From assembly GCA_025350645.1 (NCBI GenBank), contig JANXXM010000057.1, forward strand, positions 1-34,002: 34,002 bases of DNA, given 5' to 3'. A program made the position numbers and the translations under genes. Origin of the DNA: Ferruginibacter sp. Its GTDB lineage: Bacteria > Bacteroidota > Bacteroidia > Chitinophagales > Chitinophagaceae. The notes beneath the pieces are model-generated. The model worked only from the letters and a program-made list of their open reading frames with translations. It was not told the DNA's origin and did no database searches. Shown in pieces: positions 1 to 6,432 of the stretch (position 1 is the first letter of the stretch; each line of letters opens with the position of its first letter).

Positions 1-455
1 ATTCACATTAGTGAAACGCCTTTGAAATTCAAATGTGCTAAGAGTTGAAAACATAACTAAATAATTTAGAACAAATTTACTAATTTATTTAGACATTTCA
101 AAGAACTGTAGTGTTTATGCGGTCAATCTTTATTGACCTAAAAAATTAATTAGTTTGATAAAGTTATGTAGTACTAAGAAAGTATAGATATTGACTTAGC
201 ATATTTACAAGAAAGAAGATATCTAATAAAAATATGAAGAAACAGAAGTAAAAGTATTAACTAATTTACATAACACAGGCTCATAGCTGTAAGGCTATTT
301 TCTACTTCAAATAATTTAGTATTACTTTAGTTTATTAAAACAGCTAAATAAAAATTCTATTAGCAGTTTTTTAACAGCAAAAAATAAAATTGCACGCTCT
401 AATAATAAATCTTTTGCCGCATTAGAATTAACTTTAACCTACAAAATTTTAAGCC
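1..455. other. AT-rich non-coding stretch
   Basis: I find no convincing coding sequence here. The stretch is very AT-rich. The only clear structure is a short hairpin at 121-138 (GGTCAAT, loop CTTT, ATTGACC), which could end a transcript entering from outside the window. The last part must hold the promoter of the lipoprotein gene that starts at 456, but no clean Bacteroidota -33/-7 pair stands out. Confidence 0.5.
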
Positions 456-1064
456 ATGAAAAGCAATTTAATTTTACTTATTGTAATAATAATAACCGCC
501 GCAAGTTGCAGCACTGCTTATAAGAGTGGGCAAACTCCTGATGATTTATATTACGCCAAAGCAAAACCAACAATAAATAATAAGGAAAGATACGAAAGAC
601 GGGATGTGACTACTGATGAAAGAGAAATCCGGATGGCAGTATATGACAAAAGATGGAGAGACCTAGATTATTCTTATGATTACGATTATCGCTATAACCC
701 ATATAGCTATGGTTATAATTATGGATATTATTACAATCCATATTATTACCCCTACCCTGTTTACTCTGGTGCAGTAACTTTTGTAAATCCAAAAAATACT
801 ACTATTCGGACAACCAATTTAAGTTCGTATACCGGTAATATAACTACAAACAGTTCTACAAAATCTACCAGCGCTGTAAGGGGTATTTCTATAGGCAGGT
901 TTAACAATATCAATGTAACAAGGGGCAAAAACAATAGTTACGAAAATAGAAGTTCTACTGATCGTACTTATACCCCGCCCCCTACGAATAGCAATACAAA
1001 TAGTACACCCGCACCTACACCTGCGGCAAGCGGCAGTATCAGCAGGCCTTCCAGAGGAAATTAA
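456..1064 (+). CDS. Tyr-rich putative lipoprotein, unknown function
   Basis: Unrecognised 202-aa protein. Residues 1-17 form a hydrophobic signal segment ending in a lipobox-like TAASC, so Cys18 is the likely lipidated residue and the protein should sit in the envelope. A charged stretch (about 25-70, rich in Lys/Arg/Glu) is followed by an unusual block at 72-103 in which about half the residues are Tyr, mixed with Asn, Pro, Gly and Asp. The C-terminal half is low-complexity and rich in Ser, Thr, Asn and Pro. Such Tyr-rich lipoproteins are common but uncharacterised in Bacteroidota. It lies 97 bp upstream of the barrel gene in the same orientation, so they may be co-expressed; no functional link is shown. 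Confidence 0.75.
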   Translation: MKSNLILLIVIIITAASCSTAYKSGQTPDDLYYAKAKPTINNKERYERRDVTTDEREIRMAVYDKRWRDLDYSYDYDYRYNPYSYGYNYGYYYNPYYYPYPVYSGAVTFVNPKNTTIRTTNLSSYTGNITTNSSTKSTSAVRGISIGRFNNINVTRGKNNSYENRSSTDRTYTPPPTNSNTNSTPAPTPAASGSISRPSRGN

Positions 1065-1160
1065 TGATGACAAGCCAGGCTCGTTTTTTAAATATTACAA
1101 AAGAGATGGTGTTTTAATGTCTTTTACGATTTTATTTTAAGGGTACAATTAAATTTATAC

Positions 1161-2720
1161 ATGAAAAAAAATATATTGCTGGTTTTAATTTTAACCAGTA
1201 CAAAAATAATAGCGCAAATACCCGAAGATGCAATAAGATATAGTTGGTTTCCGCAAAATGGCACAGCCAGAAGCCTTGCTAGTGGTGCTGCTATGGGATC
1301 TACAGGCGGAGATCTTACGTCCATTTTTGTGAACCCTGCAGGTATTGGTTTTTATAAAACTGGCGAAGCTACTATTACTCCAGGTTTTCTATTAAATAAT
1401 ACAAAAGCCACTTACAGAGATGGAGGGCAGTATACAAACAAGAAAAATATATTCTCTTTCGGTCCATCTGGAGTGGTGCTTGGGTTTAAAAACAACAGCG
1501 GTTATGATAACAGAACCAATGCCCTTGCAATTGCCATTACACAAAATGCAAGCTTTAATAATATAGTGCATTATAAAGGACTTAATAATTACAGTTCCTT
1601 CAGCGAAACTTTTGCAAATGAATTTGCAGCACTCAATAAAAAAGGGTTTTCTATAGATGATGTGCTTAATAAAAATTCCGTAGCACCTTATACAGCAGCA
1701 CCGGCATTGTATACTTTTTTAGTAGACATAGATACCAGTAATGGCATCCAAAAAATAAAGGCAGCTCCAGAATATATTTTAGGTGCGGGGCAGGCACTGC
1801 AACAGGAATTTACAAAAAGAACTAAAGGCGGTTTGTATGAATTTGCCATAAGTTTTGCAGGAAATAATAATGATAAATTATTATGGGGTGCTACTATCGG
1901 TGTGCCTATTGTTAATTACGAAAGTAATACACTCGTAAAAGAAAATGATACGTCTTCAAACAAAACCAATCATTTTAATTCCTTTATTTATAATGATAAT
2001 TTTAAAACTACCGGTGCGGGTTTTAATGTAAAAGTTGGCCTCATTTATAAACCAAAAGAATACATAAGGCTGGGCATAGCATTACACAGCCCAAGCTACA
2101 TGGGGCTTACAGACAGAAGGCAGGTAAACTTGCATACAGAACTGGAAAACCCAGTAAAAAATTTTGATGTAAACTCCAATATTTTTACAAACGACCAAAA
2201 AGGGCAAAGCAGATACACACAATTATCTCCATGGAAAGCATTGATAAGCGCTGCGTATGTTTTTAGAGAGGTTGAAGATGTAACTAGGCAAAGAGGTTTT
2301 GTATCTGCAGATCTGGAATATGTAAACCATAGTGGTACTCGTTTTAATAGCGACCAACAAACGCCCACAGATGATGAAAGAACTTATTACAAACAACTGA
2401 ATGCTGTTATAAAAAATATATACAAAGGCAGTTTTAATGCAAGGCTGGGCGGAGAATTAAAGTTTAATACTTTTATGATAAGACTGGGCGGCGGCTTTTA
2501 TGGTAACCCTTATAAAGATGCACCTTCAAAGGCAAATAAGATAACAGCCAGTGGTGGCCTGGGTTACAGGAACAAAGGCTTCTTTATAGACCTTACCTAC
2601 GTACATCTAATTACCAAAGATTTTGATGTGCCATACCGTATAGAAAATGCACAAAATACTTATGCTGTTTTAAAACAACAAAGAGGAAATATAATGGGTA
2701 CTATAGGGGTAAAATTTTAG
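1161..2720 (+). CDS. FadL/OmpP1-like outer-membrane beta-barrel protein
   Basis: 519-aa outer-membrane protein of the OmpP1/FadL/TodX superfamily, which forms barrels for hydrophobic solutes; some Bacteroidota relatives are PorV-like. A signal peptide spans about 1-19 (Lys-rich start, hydrophobic core, cleavage after IIAQ). Right after it comes the family hallmark: a GTARSLASGAAMGS segment and, at about 50-60, IFVNPAGIGF, matching the conserved NPAG turn near the barrel N terminus. The rest alternates short amphipathic strands with Asn/Gly/Lys-rich loops and ends in a strand finishing MGTIGVKF, with the terminal Phe typical of barrel proteins. The substrate cannot be read from sequence. The start is the first ATG and is fixed by the signal peptide. 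Confidence 0.85.
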   Translation: MKKNILLVLILTSTKIIAQIPEDAIRYSWFPQNGTARSLASGAAMGSTGGDLTSIFVNPAGIGFYKTGEATITPGFLLNNTKATYRDGGQYTNKKNIFSFGPSGVVLGFKNNSGYDNRTNALAIAITQNASFNNIVHYKGLNNYSSFSETFANEFAALNKKGFSIDDVLNKNSVAPYTAAPALYTFLVDIDTSNGIQKIKAAPEYILGAGQALQQEFTKRTKGGLYEFAISFAGNNNDKLLWGATIGVPIVNYESNTLVKENDTSSNKTNHFNSFIYNDNFKTTGAGFNVKVGLIYKPKEYIRLGIALHSPSYMGLTDRRQVNLHTELENPVKNFDVNSNIFTNDQKGQSRYTQLSPWKALISAAYVFREVEDVTRQRGFVSADLEYVNHSGTRFNSDQQTPTDDERTYYKQLNAVIKNIYKGSFNARLGGELKFNTFMIRLGGGFYGNPYKDAPSKANKITASGGLGYRNKGFFIDLTYVHLITKDFDVPYRIENAQNTYAVLKQQRGNIMGTIGVKF

Positions 2721-2828
2721 GAAGGGGTAAAAATAATTCTTCTTAATAATTTTTTACGCTGTATTTGTAATTAACGCTGCTATTTAATAAAAAGTGGAGT
2801 TAATGAGTTTGGTAGTGAACAAAAATAA

Positions 2829-2866
2829 AAATGAACAAACCTAATGCAATTTTGATTTGTTCGTTT
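2829..2866 (-). terminator. Terminator downstream of tRNA-Leu(CAG)
   Basis: An 11-bp stem with one wobble pair joins 2829-2839 and 2856-2866, with a 16-nt loop. On the minus strand it starts 4 bases after the tRNA 3' end and is followed by a T-rich run, so it fits a rho-independent terminator for that tRNA. Confidence 0.65.
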
Positions 2867-2869
2867 ATG

Positions 2870-2953
2870 TGCCCAGAACAGGATTCGAACCTGCACATCC
2901 TTGCGAATGTTGCCACCTGAAGGCAGTGCGTCTACCAATTTCGCCATCTGGGC
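2870..2953 (-). tRNA. tRNA-Leu, anticodon CAG
   Basis: The minus strand folds as a class II tRNA. Acceptor GCCCAGA pairs perfectly with TCTGGGC, with discriminator A. The D arm contains AATTGGTAGACGC, the anticodon loop is TTCAGGT (anticodon CAG), a long variable arm is built on CAT/ATG around TCGCAAGG, and the T arm is GCAGG-TTCGAAT-CCTGT. The top anticodon-stem pair (position 27-43) is a C-A mismatch. CCA is not encoded. The long variable arm and TTGGTAGACGC motif identify leucine. Confidence 0.93.
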
Positions 2954-2975
2954 AATTGTAATAAAATCATTAAAC

Positions 2976-3005
2976 AAAAAACCCTGCAGCAAGGCAGGGA
3001 TTTTT
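2976..3005. terminator. Bidirectional hairpin terminator between the two leucine tRNAs
   Basis: CCCTGC (2982-2987) and GCAGGG (2994-2999) form a stem flanked by an A run on the left and a T run on the right, so it works on either strand. It lies 5 bp outside the left attachment repeat. In the uninterrupted chromosome it would have followed the tRNA-Leu(CAA) gene directly and was probably that gene's terminator. Confidence 0.7.
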
Positions 3006-3009
3006 GCTG

Positions 3010-3026
3010 GTGCCCACGAAAGGAAT
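3010..3026. repeat. Left attachment site (attL core)
   Basis: GTGCCCACGAAAGGAAT matches 9903-9919 exactly; the bases on either side (3009/9902 and 3027/9920) differ. It is an orphan copy of the last 16 nt of the tRNA-Leu(CAA) gene with no tRNA body attached, as left by integration into a tRNA 3' end. Confidence 0.92.
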
Positions 3027-3137
3027 AATTTGCCTATATTCAAATATATTTACCTACACCTAAATATACCTTAAAAATAAGCATGCGTAAGGATTCAGGG
3101 CAATTTAAATAAAATTTAATAATTTTGATATAACTTT

Positions 3138-3160
3138 AAAACTGTCAGTTAAACTGTAAG
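3138..3160 (+). repeat. Left inner repeat, candidate integrase arm site
   Basis: A 23-bp sequence that matches 9819-9841 at 22 positions in the same orientation. It contains the odd palindrome AACTGTCAGTT. It sits 24 bp before the integrase start codon, so a protein bound here could also control integrase expression. Confidence 0.6.
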
Positions 3161-3183
3161 ACGGTAAGAATACCACTTTACCA

Positions 3184-4413
3184 ATGGGAGCAAAATTGAA
3201 CCTTAATTTAGATAAAGCCACAGGCATAAAGCCAGTAACCATTTTTCATTCCATACACTACCGGGGCAATAGGTTTAGAATTAGCACTGGGCAAGCCATA
3301 GAGCCAAAGCACTGGGATAATGATGCAGATAAACAAATTGTAATGCGTACACGGGCAAACTTTGCAGCGTTCAATTCCCTTTTAAACAAACAACAAAATG
3401 ATATTGAAAAAATAATTTTGAATTTGGAATTAATTGGCAAGCCTGTTACTAAGCAAAATATTGTTTTGCTCTTGCCCTGGGTTAATTCAGTAGAAGTAAA
3501 AGAATTTAAACCAATATCACTTTTTACAAAGTTTATAGAAGTACATGGAATTGATAGAGCAGCCCGAACCGTAAAAGGCTATAACACTACTTTAAGTTTT
3601 TTAAAAAAATATGAAGCTGCGCAAACTATAGAACTTTCCTTCAATGATTTTAACGATGATTTTTATAAACAGTTTAGGGCGTTTTTAGGCATGTTTGATA
3701 ATGCCTTTGGCTTCTATATTAAAAACATAAAAACGTTTCTTAATTGGGCAAATGATAAAGGTTACAATGATGCTTTACATTACCGCAAATGGAAAATAAC
3801 AAACGAAGACGGCAAAGACCATTTCTTTTTAAAAATGGCAGAGATACACAGCCTTGCAAATTTTGAATTTGAACCACGTTTACAAAAAGTTTGCGACCTG
3901 TTTTTAATGGGTTGTTATTGTGGTTTACGCTATTCCGATTTAGCAACCTTAAAACCTATTCATGTAAAGGAAGGAGTAATTATAAAAATTGCTAAAAAAA
4001 CAAATGAGTTTGTAAAAATACCTGTTATAGAGCCGTTGCAAATTCTACTAAATAAATACTGGGATAATGGGCAAACCTTGCCAACAATAAGCAACCAGAA
4101 AGGCAATGAATATTTAAAAGAGTTAAGCAAAATAGCAGGGCTTACAAGATGCTTTAATTACGTACAAAAGAAAAACAAAGCCGCTACAGAAACAACTTAT
4201 GAGGCATGGCAAATGATGAGCTGGCATGTAGCACGGCACAGCTTTATTACAAACTGCATACAAATAGGCGTACCGCAAGAAGTTGTTAGACGTGTAGTGG
4301 GGCATAGCAGTTTTCAAACGCTAAAGAAATACATACAAAATGATGATGAATTTAATAAAAAAGAAATGATGAAGATTAGTAAAAACTTTAAAATTATGTC
4401 AAATGAATTTTAA
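3184..4413 (+). CDS. int: Site-specific tyrosine recombinase (integrase)
   Basis: 409-aa phage/ICE-type integrase of the Bacteroidota group. The N-terminal arm-binding region (about 1-100) begins with a short beta-rich part, a SAM-like core-binding domain covers about 110-205, and the catalytic domain follows. Catalytic residues are visible: Arg249 in CGLRYSD, His348-x-x-Arg351 in HVARHSF, His374 in GHSS and the nucleophile Tyr383 in KKYIQ. It should cut and join the attachment cores at 3010-3026 and 9903-9919. The gene lies 157 bp inside the left end and reads inward. Its last 11 bp overlap the next gene, suggesting translational coupling. Length is normal for the family and no damage is seen. 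Confidence 0.93.
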   Translation: MGAKLNLNLDKATGIKPVTIFHSIHYRGNRFRISTGQAIEPKHWDNDADKQIVMRTRANFAAFNSLLNKQQNDIEKIILNLELIGKPVTKQNIVLLLPWVNSVEVKEFKPISLFTKFIEVHGIDRAARTVKGYNTTLSFLKKYEAAQTIELSFNDFNDDFYKQFRAFLGMFDNAFGFYIKNIKTFLNWANDKGYNDALHYRKWKITNEDGKDHFFLKMAEIHSLANFEFEPRLQKVCDLFLMGCYCGLRYSDLATLKPIHVKEGVIIKIAKKTNEFVKIPVIEPLQILLNKYWDNGQTLPTISNQKGNEYLKELSKIAGLTRCFNYVQKKNKAATETTYEAWQMMSWHVARHSFITNCIQIGVPQEVVRRVVGHSSFQTLKKYIQNDDEFNKKEMMKISKNFKIMSNEF

Positions 4414-5047
4414 TCTTTCAAGTTCGGAATCACAAAAAATACTCCTTAAAGTGAACCGAATAATTGCAAATTTTGATTTTGAAAATATTAGAAATAAAGT
4501 GTATCAAGAAAAACATGAGAGAGAAAGTGATTTGTATAATATATTGATGGAGTTACAAGATGTAAAAGCTAACATCGAATTTCTTTACTCATACATGAAA
4601 CTTACAAATAATAAGATAATTTTTAAAAGTGAAGATTTTCAAGATGAAGAATATAATGATGAATCTTATGAGCATAATTTATTTGACTTAAGAATATTCA
4701 TTAAGCAAATTGAAAGTGAAATTTCTATATATCCAATTGAAAATGATACACTTGAAAAAATATTAAGAACCAACCGAGGAAAAAATTATACGAAAGAACA
4801 AAGGGAGCAAAAGCAAACACTACATTTAATACTTAAAAAATCCGAAAATTATTTGTTTCCAAAGAATGATTCAGCTATTGCACGAGCCGTTCAAGAGTTA
4901 TCAGGGTTTAGTAAAAAAACAGTTTTAGGAGATATGAATGAAGGAAAACAGTTTAAAGTAAAAATATATTTAGATGCAATACAAAAATTAGAAATTATAT
5001 TAAAAGATATTCAAGACGAGAAAGAAAAGTTATACCCTAACGAATAA
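4403..5047 (+). CDS. Unknown 214-aa element protein
   Basis: I do not recognise this protein. It is charged (Lys/Glu/Asp/Asn-rich) and predicted mostly helical: about 1-75 could form long helices or a coiled coil, 80-95 is acidic (FQDEEYNDESYE), and 130-210 is again helical with SAIARAVQELSGFSKKTVLGDMNEGK, which has the look of a small helical DNA- or protein-binding unit. There is no signal peptide, membrane segment or clear enzyme motif. The ATG lies inside the end of the integrase gene, so the two are probably co-translated. Its composition is even more AT-rich than its neighbours, consistent with cargo. An accessory role (regulation, host interference) is only a guess from position. Confidence 0.6.
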   Translation: MNFNLSSSESQKILLKVNRIIANFDFENIRNKVYQEKHERESDLYNILMELQDVKANIEFLYSYMKLTNNKIIFKSEDFQDEEYNDESYEHNLFDLRIFIKQIESEISIYPIENDTLEKILRTNRGKNYTKEQREQKQTLHLILKKSENYLFPKNDSAIARAVQELSGFSKKTVLGDMNEGKQFKVKIYLDAIQKLEIILKDIQDEKEKLYPNE

Positions 5048-5137
5048 ATTTGTACCCTTTTTTAAGAAAGATTACACCCCTTTTTGGCAATACTCAAATT
5101 GCCTTATATAGTTTCTTTGTGGAATAAACCAAAAGAA

Positions 5138-5386
5138 ATGCAAACCGTTTTAATATCAATCCCGCTACCTGAATTTTTTTCGCAGTTAGAAACAACCCTT
5201 CGCAAAATACTAAGCGAAAATACTACTCCAGAAGATAAGATTTTAACCAGTGATGAAGTAATGAAAATGCTAAATATTAGTACTACTACTTTACAACATT
5301 GGAGAGATAAAAATAAAATACCATTTACAAGAATGGGTAATAAAATATTCTACAATAAAGCCGAAATACTAAAGGCTCTCAAATAA
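5138..5386 (+). CDS. HTH (AlpA/MerR-like) protein, candidate excisionase
   Basis: 82-aa DNA-binding protein of the helix_turn_helix_17 type. The C-terminal half carries the motif: LTSDEVMKMLNISTTTLQHW, then RDKNKIPFTRMGNKIFYNKAEI, the wing and recognition segment used by AlpA-like excisionases and many Bacteroidota mobile-element regulators. The N-terminal half is helical (PEFFSQLETTLRKILSE). I chose the ATG at 5138; the frame stays open to a TTG at 5084 that would add 18 residues, but those look unlike the family. Lying three genes into an integrase-led element and being this small, it is the best candidate for the recombination directionality factor or for a repressor of the element. Confidence 0.78.
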   Translation: MQTVLISIPLPEFFSQLETTLRKILSENTTPEDKILTSDEVMKMLNISTTTLQHWRDKNKIPFTRMGNKIFYNKAEILKALK

Positions 5387-5486
5387 TTTTTTGCAAAAAA
5401 TAGTATCGTTGCCCGACGTTACTTTAAAAATTATCACTGCCAAACGGAGCGAGATGGCGATTATTTTTTAAACATAAAATTTTTTT

Positions 5487-5705
5487 ATGAGTGAGAAAAC
5501 AGGCGAAACTTTTACTGTAAAGGGTAGAGGTTACAGCCAACAATTCACGGACAAAGCCGCCGCACAGGCACAGTATGATTTGCTACAGAAAAGGCAAATA
5601 CAACAAAAGCAAAGCGGCAAAATTTCTTTAACTGTCAATGGTTCAGAGGAATCTATTGTAGAGCAAGAAATAAACATTGGTGCAAATTTCTTTAATAGAG
5701 ATTAA
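5487..5705 (+). CDS. Unknown 72-aa element protein
   Basis: Small unrecognised protein. It starts MSEKTGETFTVKGRGYSQQF, has a Gln/Ala-rich helical middle (AAAQAQYDLLQKRQIQQKQ), then a strand-like segment (ISLTVNGSEE) and an acidic end. No membrane or export signal is present. The gene has its own ATG, lies 100 bp after the HTH gene and is followed within 12 bp by a perfect hairpin terminator, which supports it as a real 3'-terminal gene of the integrase-side transcript. It resembles other short basic/Gln-rich proteins of mobile elements only in general character. Confidence 0.55.
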   Translation: MSEKTGETFTVKGRGYSQQFTDKAAAQAQYDLLQKRQIQQKQSGKISLTVNGSEESIVEQEINIGANFFNRD

Positions 5706-5717
5706 GCTATTGTTTTG

Positions 5718-5752
5718 AAAGCAACCAACCTTTAAAAGTTGGTTGCTTTTTT
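5718..5752 (+). terminator. Rho-independent terminator
   Basis: Perfect 12-bp stem AAAGCAACCAAC (5718-5729) with GTTGGTTGCTTT (5738-5749), 8-nt loop, followed by a T run. It ends the integrase-side gene group of the element. Confidence 0.88.
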
Positions 5753-5794
5753 ATATTTTTTAAAAATAAATTTTTCTATATCAAAATAATATTT

Positions 5795-5953
5795 CACTTT
5801 TGAAGTGCAAAACAAATCGAATGAATATCTCACGAATTTTATTTCATCAAACATACTGTAAGGGGGAAAGTGTGGTAACACCTTTCAAATATTCCACTTC
5901 ATTTTGGTTTGTTTTGCAACCCCTTACTTTTTATTTTAAAAATGCAAAACAAA
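5795..5953 (+). promoter_or_regulatory. Leader with three mutually pairing segments
   Basis: TGCAAAACAAA occurs at 5806-5816 and again at 5943-5953, the latter overlapping the ATG at 5942. Its exact reverse complement TTTGTTTTGCA lies between them at 5908-5918. The middle copy can therefore pair either with the distant upstream copy or with the start-codon copy, which is the geometry of a translational switch. A tight hairpin CACTT-TTG-AAGTG at 5795-5807 overlaps the first copy by two bases. No function is proven and no known riboswitch motif was recognised. Confidence 0.4.
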
Positions 5954-6334
5954 CCAACCAAAAAAGCCCCATCATTACAGGTTAATGATGCAGCTAAAGT
6001 AAAGCCCACTAAAGCGGCTAACACTCCCACAGTTACAAGCAATGAGGATTTTCATTATTTTATGATGCAAGATAATGTACCAATTGCGGCAATGAATATT
6101 GAAACTGCATTAGATTTAAGTAATGCTATTTATTATTTTTTCCCTGACAATTGTAAGCACGAATTGCAAGCAAATCAAAATTTACTTTTTGGGCTTTTAA
6201 AAGATGCTATCGGTAACAGAGAATTAGAAGATAATTACAAGGCTTCCTTGTATGTAGAATTGTGTAGCAACATCTCCCAACTTTTAAATGTTTGCTTACA
6301 AATTCAAACCGATACCCGAAACATAATACAATAG
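5942..6334 (+). CDS. Unknown 130-aa element protein
   Basis: Unrecognised protein. The first 30 residues are Lys/Pro/Ala-rich and look disordered (MQNKPTKKAP start). The rest appears as a compact mostly helical domain with an acidic surface: EDFHYFMMQDNVPIAAMN, IETALDLSNAIYYFF and a C-terminal helix rich in Leu and Cys. No signal or membrane segment is seen. I chose the ATG at 5942; an in-frame TTG at 5909 adds 11 hydrophobic residues and seems unlikely. The gene has a long structured leader and its own terminator right after the stop, so it is a single-gene unit just upstream of the primase gene. A role in replication control is possible but unproven. Confidence 0.65.
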   Translation: MQNKPTKKAPSLQVNDAAKVKPTKAANTPTVTSNEDFHYFMMQDNVPIAAMNIETALDLSNAIYYFFPDNCKHELQANQNLLFGLLKDAIGNRELEDNYKASLYVELCSNISQLLNVCLQIQTDTRNIIQ

Positions 6335-6345
6335 ATTTTTTACAA

Positions 6346-6376
6346 AAAAGTGGCAACGTAAAACGTTGCCACTTTT
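6346..6376 (+). terminator. Rho-independent terminator before the primase gene
   Basis: A perfect 14-bp stem, AAAAGTGGCAACGT (6346-6359) with ACGTTGCCACTTTT (6363-6376), has a 3-nt loop. It lies 11 bp after the preceding stop codon and well ahead of the primase start at 6433. The same hairpin could also lie in the primase leader. Confidence 0.85.
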
Positions 6377-6432
6377 AAATAAAAATGGTAGGTCATAATA
6401 CTACCAATTATTTTTTCAATTATACAAAGCAA

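Noticed and set aside
2780..3043. Minus-strand open frame of 87 codons
   Set aside because: It runs through tRNA-Leu(CAG) and the left attachment repeat; it is a shadow of these RNA and recombination sites.
5400..5480. Imperfect inverted repeat between the HTH gene and the 72-aa gene
   Set aside because: The complementarity (CTGCCA with TGGCGA region) is broken by mismatches, so I do not call a terminator or switch.
5800..5985. Plus-strand open frame of 61 codons
   Set aside because: It overlaps the repeat-rich leader and the start of the 5942-6334 gene in another frame and has no sensible protein features.
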